From positions 1 to 8,956 of the forward strand of contig DATFFB010000124.1 of NCBI GenBank assembly GCA_035250485.1: 8,956 bases of DNA, in the 5' to 3' direction. Made by a program: the position numbers and the translations under genes. Numbering within the stretch: position 1 is the first letter of the stretch; each line of letters begins with the position of its first letter. Source of the stretch: JACCTH01 sp035250485 (GTDB lineage: Bacteria > Actinomycetota > Acidimicrobiia > Spongiisociales > ZC4RG35). A model generated the notes under the pieces. It did no database searches, was not told the DNA's origin, and was given only the letters and a program-made list of their open reading frames with translations. Positions 5,905 through 8,956 of this stretch are shown one piece after another.

Positions 5905-6915
5905 GTGCATAGGTACATAACGCGTCGGTTGCTGGCACTGCCGTTCGTGATCGTGGTCGTCAGCATCCTCGTCTTCTCGATGACCCGGCTCGGGGGCACC
6001 ACGATCGGTCCCTATCTGGAACCGGGGATGACCGATGAAGAGATCGCCGCGCTGGAGGAGCGGTTCAACCTCGACGAGCCGGTGCCCATGCAGTACCTGG
6101 CCTGGCTCGGAGGAGTGCTCCGAGGTGAACTGGGATGGTCGGCGGTCGCCGCCTCCCCGGTGGTGGACGTGTTCCGGTCCCGGATCCCCGCCTCCTTCGA
6201 GTTGGGTGTTGCCGCCTCTTTGTGGGCGGTCACGTTAGGGATCGGGCTCGGCACCTTCTCGGCCAGACGTCGCAACCGGCTGTCCGATCAGCTCACGAGT
6301 GTGTTCGCAGTTGGTGGAGCGAGCATGCCCACGTTCTGGCTTGGGATCGTCCTCCTCATCATCTTCTGGTCCTATCTCGGTTGGTTCCCGCACGGGAGAT
6401 CCGATTTCCGGATATGGGCAAGCATCCCGCATCCCACCAACTTCTACGTCATCGATTCAATCCTCGCCGGCAGCTGGGCGGGCCTCAAGGATGCGGTGTG
6501 GCACCTCGTCCTTCCGGCCCTCACGCTGGGATACGGGGCAGTCGGCATCGTCACCAGAATGATGCGCTCGTCGCTCCTCGAGGAGATGGGTAAGGACTAT
6601 GTCGATGCGGCTCGAGCCCGTGGCCTCCCCGAGCGACTGGTCGTCCGTCGTCACGCGCGCCGCAATGCCTTCATCCCCACGGTCACGGTGATAGGTCTCT
6701 CAATCGGGATCATGTTCGAGGGAACCGTGGTAGTGGAAACGATCTTCGGCTGGCCCGGCCTCGGGAGTTGGATGGCCGATTCGGTTCTGAGCGGTGATCA
6801 GGCCACCACCCTCGCCTTCGTCATCTTCACCAGCATCCTCTTCCTCGGCATCAATCTGCTCGTCGATGTCACCTACGGGTATCTCGACCGCCGCGTCGTG
6901 CTGAGGAAGACCTGA
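5905..6915 (+). CDS. DppB-type ABC transporter permease
   Basis: One of the paired membrane subunits of a peptide/opine/nickel-type importer. It starts at GTG5905 with GAAGGAAG (5889-5896) 8 nt upstream. The 336 residues show the DppB plan: TM1 at ~9-28 after the RRLLALPF start; a large extracytoplasmic stretch with DEEIAALEERFNLDEPVP (44-61) and GELGWS (74-79); then membrane segments at about 98-120, 131-156, 200-218, 257-280 and 302-323. The cytoplasmic EAA loop that docks on the ATPase is KDYVDAARARGLPERLVVRRH (~230-250) followed by ARRNAFIP. The C-terminus DVTYGYLDRRV (321-331) is the family ending. It is 2 nt upstream of the DppC-type gene. No sign of damage. Substrate specificity is set by the binding protein, not by this subunit. 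Confidence 0.92.
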   Translation: MHRYITRRLLALPFVIVVVSILVFSMTRLGGTTIGPYLEPGMTDEEIAALEERFNLDEPVPMQYLAWLGGVLRGELGWSAVAASPVVDVFRSRIPASFELGVAASLWAVTLGIGLGTFSARRRNRLSDQLTSVFAVGGASMPTFWLGIVLLIIFWSYLGWFPHGRSDFRIWASIPHPTNFYVIDSILAGSWAGLKDAVWHLVLPALTLGYGAVGIVTRMMRSSLLEEMGKDYVDAARARGLPERLVVRRHARRNAFIPTVTVIGLSIGIMFEGTVVVETIFGWPGLGSWMADSVLSGDQATTLAFVIFTSILFLGINLLVDVTYGYLDRRVVLRKT

Positions 6916-6917
6916 TC

Positions 6918-7847
6918 ATGTGGTTTCAGACGGTTCGGACCGAGACAGCGCCACGTGTGCTCCGGGACACGCCGATCAGGGTCAAGGCCCGTCGACTGTG
7001 GGCGACGACGAGAGAAGTGTTCAGTCGCGGGAGCACGGCCTTTGGCGCCACACTTATCGCGGTCATGCTGACGATGGCGATCTTTGCTCCCCTGATCGTG
7101 GACGAGAACCCCCGCGGCGCTTATCAAATGCCGCGCGACCTGACCGCAGTCGCCGTTCCCCCCGGGAGCGAAGGACACCCGCTCGGAACGACCCGGCTGG
7201 GTGGAGACGTCCTCTACGGCATCGTCTGGGGTGCGCGGCTGTCACTCCAACTCTCGATCTATGTGGTGGCTGGAGCAGTCCTGATGGGCCTAATCGTCGG
7301 CTGCACGGCCGGAATCGTGGGGGGGAAGGTCGACGCCTTTCTGATGAGGACGGTGGACGTCTTCCTTTCCATACCGACGCTGGTCTTCCCGCTGGCGATC
7401 GCGGCCATTCTGGGCCCGTCGTTCGTCAACATCGTGGTCGCCTTGGCCGCAATCATGTGGGCGCGTTACGCCCGGATCATCCGCAGCCAGATCCTCCAGG
7501 TGCGCGAAGAGGACTATGTCGACGCAGCGCGGACGATCGGAGACTCAAAGTTCGGAATCATCCGCAAAGACATCCTCCCCAACTCGTTCACGCCGGTGGC
7601 CGTCCAGGCCACGTTGGACATGGGCCACGCCGTGCTCCTAGGAGCGACCCTCGCCTTCATCGGGTTGGCCGTGGCCGGCCAGGCGGAATGGGGCACTTTG
7701 GTGAGCGAGGGCCAAGCCGACATCATCGCCGGCCGCTGGTGGACTTCGGCTTTCCCCGGCCTCATGGTGTTCCTGTGGGCCCTCTCGTTCAACCTCGTCG
7801 GCGACGGTCTGCGCGACGTCCTCGACCCTCGCACGGAGGGCCGCTGA
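6918..7847 (+). CDS. DppC-type ABC transporter permease
   Basis: Second membrane subunit of the importer. The ATG at 6918 follows GAGGAAGA (6903-6910), and the gene lies 2 nt past the stop of the DppB-type gene. The 309 residues match DppC layout: TM1 at ~42-61; the extracytoplasmic motif HPLGTTRLGGDVLYGIVWG (87-105), where most relatives read GTDxLGRD; membrane segments near 112-134, 149-168, 171-187, 236-254 and 280-296. The EAA loop is EDYVDAARTIGDSKFGIIRKD (198-218) then ILPNS. The end, GDGLRDVLDPR (295-305), is the family signature. Normally DppD and DppF ATPase genes come next; here the next gene is convergent, 3 nt away, so the operon ends without an ATPase. Confidence 0.92.
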   Translation: MWFQTVRTETAPRVLRDTPIRVKARRLWATTREVFSRGSTAFGATLIAVMLTMAIFAPLIVDENPRGAYQMPRDLTAVAVPPGSEGHPLGTTRLGGDVLYGIVWGARLSLQLSIYVVAGAVLMGLIVGCTAGIVGGKVDAFLMRTVDVFLSIPTLVFPLAIAAILGPSFVNIVVALAAIMWARYARIIRSQILQVREEDYVDAARTIGDSKFGIIRKDILPNSFTPVAVQATLDMGHAVLLGATLAFIGLAVAGQAEWGTLVSEGQADIIAGRWWTSAFPGLMVFLWALSFNLVGDGLRDVLDPRTEGR

Positions 7848-7857
7848 GGCTCAGCGG
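7841..7857. terminator. palindrome spanning both convergent stop codons, candidate bidirectional terminator
   Basis: CCGCTGA (7841-7847) and TCAGCGG (7851-7857) form a 7-bp perfect stem around GGC. The TGA of the DppC-type gene (7845-7847) and the TGA of the leftward PLP gene (complement of 7851-7853) sit in opposite arms. On the plus strand a short T-rich stretch (TATTT, 7858-7862) follows; on the minus strand there is none. The stem is short, so termination strength is uncertain. Confidence 0.5.
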
Positions 7858-8956
7858 TATTTGATGCCGGTCCCGGTGTTGAACACCACAACCCGGTCCT
7901 CGCCTCCCGTCCACCCCTGATCTCTGAGAGTTCTCAGGGCGGCCCACGCCGCCCCCGCCTCCGGGCAAGCGTCCACCCCGGTTGCCGCTGACATGGCCGC
8001 CGCCGCCGGAACGATCTCCTCCTCGGGGACGGCGACGGCGGTGCCCTTCGTCTGGCGCAAGGCCCGAAGACACAGGAAACCGGCGATCGGGTTGGGCACC
8101 CTCAGCCCAAAGGCCTTGGTTTTGGGATCGGGCCAGGGTTGGGTCCGTTCCCGGTCGTTTCGAATCCCCTCCACAATCGGCGCACAGCCATCCGATTGCA
8201 CCGCCACCAGACGAGGACGAGCGGGTCCGATCCACCCCATGGTCTCCATCTCGTCAAAGGCCTTCCACATCCCCACCAGGCCCGTCCCGCCTCCGGTGGG
8301 ATAGATGATCACGTCGGGCAGGTCTCCCTCGAACTGTTCCCAGAGCTCATACCCCATGGTCTTTTTGCCTTCGACCCGGTAGGGCTCTCTCAGAGTCGAG
8401 AGGTCGAAGTCACCCGGCGACCGATTGTCGCCAAGCCAACGCCCCGCGTCGGAGATGGTGCCCGGAACGAGCTGCACCTGCGCTCCGTAGTGGCGGCATT
8501 CCTCAACAAATGCCCGGGGCGTATCCTCGGGCATCGCCACGAGCACTTCGACGCGGGCGGCGGCACCGTAGGCGGCGAGTGCTCCTGCCGCATTCCCGGC
8601 TGAAGGTGCGACCAGGCGCTCGACCCCGAGGGCGATGGCCCCTGAGACCGCCATCGACATCCCCCGCGCCTTGAACGAGCCGGTGGGATTCCGTGCCTCG
8701 TCCTTGATCCAGGTCGTGGCATCGACTCGCACCAAAGGTGTCCACCCCTCGGTCAGGGTGATGGCACCCTCCGGCTGGATGGGCAGGACCCCCCGGTACC
8801 TCCATAACGACGAAAACGACCGGTCGATGACCGAGTCCGGATCGGTGTCTGGTTTCAACCTCATATTGACCTGCAGAGGAAGTCCACATCTCTCGCACGT
8901 GGAGTGGAGCCGGCCGGGCTCATGACGAGCCCCGCAGTCGAAGCAGGTCAGCGACT
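7851..8956 (-). CDS. threonine synthase-like PLP enzyme with N-terminal zinc ribbon, partial (5' end off the window)
   Basis: The minus strand is open from the window edge to TGA at 7853-7851. It begins inside a zinc ribbon: SLTCFDC, 12 residues, then CERC (Cys codons at 8943-8945, 8934-8936, 8895-8897, 8886-8888), the CxxC-x12-CxxC typical of the archaeal/actinobacterial threonine synthase branch. The internal Met at 8864 is therefore not the start. Counting from that Met, the PLP lysine is K65 in NPTGSFKARG (codon 8670-8672), SAGN (88-91) holds the cofactor ring, and PTGGGTGLVGMW (189-200) is the phosphate-binding loop. The fold is type II PLP. Likely reactions are threonine synthase (O-phosphohomoserine to threonine) or beta-elimination/ammonia-lyase chemistry on a hydroxy- or diamino acid. 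It is convergent with the importer genes and could be housekeeping or part of the same pathway. Only a few N-terminal residues are probably missing. Confidence 0.88.
   Translation of the reverse strand, partial: SLTCFDCGARHEPGRLHSTCERCGLPLQVNMRLKPDTDPDSVIDRSFSSLWRYRGVLPIQPEGAITLTEGWTPLVRVDATTWIKDEARNPTGSFKARGMSMAVSGAIALGVERLVAPSAGNAAGALAAYGAAARVEVLVAMPEDTPRAFVEECRHYGAQVQLVPGTISDAGRWLGDNRSPGDFDLSTLREPYRVEGKKTMGYELWEQFEGDLPDVIIYPTGGGTGLVGMWKAFDEMETMGWIGPARPRLVAVQSDGCAPIVEGIRNDRERTQPWPDPKTKAFGLRVPNPIAGFLCLRALRQTKGTAVAVPEEEIVPAAAAMSAATGVDACPEAGAAWAALRTLRDQGWTGGEDRVVVFNTGTGIKYR

Noticed and set aside
8503..8864. Met codon at 8864 as the start of the PLP enzyme
   Set aside because: The same frame continues upstream to the window edge and encodes a four-cysteine zinc ribbon typical of the family, so 8864 is internal.

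Overview
This window comes from a GC-rich bacterial chromosome, most likely an actinobacterium (Acidimicrobiia-like) or a similar high-GC Gram-positive-type lineage. That is an inference from three things: the GC-rich codon use, a GTG start, and a solute-binding lipoprotein whose mature N-terminus is a Thr/Ser/Gly-rich linker. No rRNA, tRNA, CRISPR array, insertion sequence or phage gene is visible. Nearly all of the sequence is coding.

Layout. (1) Positions 1-690, minus strand: the N-terminal 230 residues of a dihydrodipicolinate synthase (DHDPS)-family class I aldolase, cut by the window edge. (2) Positions 691-790: a short divergent control region. (3) Positions ~791-1809, plus strand: a second, distant DHDPS-family protein whose 5' end appears to carry a one-base frameshift. 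(4) Positions 1813-2814: an ornithine cyclodeaminase/mu-crystallin-family NAD(P)-dependent enzyme. (5) Positions 2811-3959: an M24 (creatinase/aminopeptidase P) fold protein that has lost four of the five usual metal ligands. (6) Positions 3960-4077: a hairpin, then a plausible promoter. (7) Positions 4078-5772: a family 5 (Dpp/Opp-type) solute-binding lipoprotein. (8) A strong intercistronic hairpin at 5830-5861. (9) Positions 5905-6915 and 6918-7847: the two DppB/DppC-type permeases. (10) Positions 7851-8956, minus strand: a convergent threonine-synthase-like PLP enzyme with an N-terminal zinc ribbon, running off the right edge.

How it may work together (inference). The three tightly packed enzymes (DHDPS-like, OCD-like, metal-free M24-like) followed by an importer look like an uptake-and-catabolism unit for a small amino-acid- or peptide-like nitrogen compound. 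An M24 hydrolase, an OCD-family protein and a PLP ammonia-lyase-type enzyme together recall the ectoine/hydroxyectoine degradation set (EutD/EutC/EutB). An OCD-family reductase, a DHDPS-family deaminase and an M24 peptidase also recall hydroxyproline utilisation. Neither set matches fully, because the DHDPS-like pair and the Dpp-type importer are extra or different, so the substrate is unknown. No ATPase subunit for the importer lies in the window.
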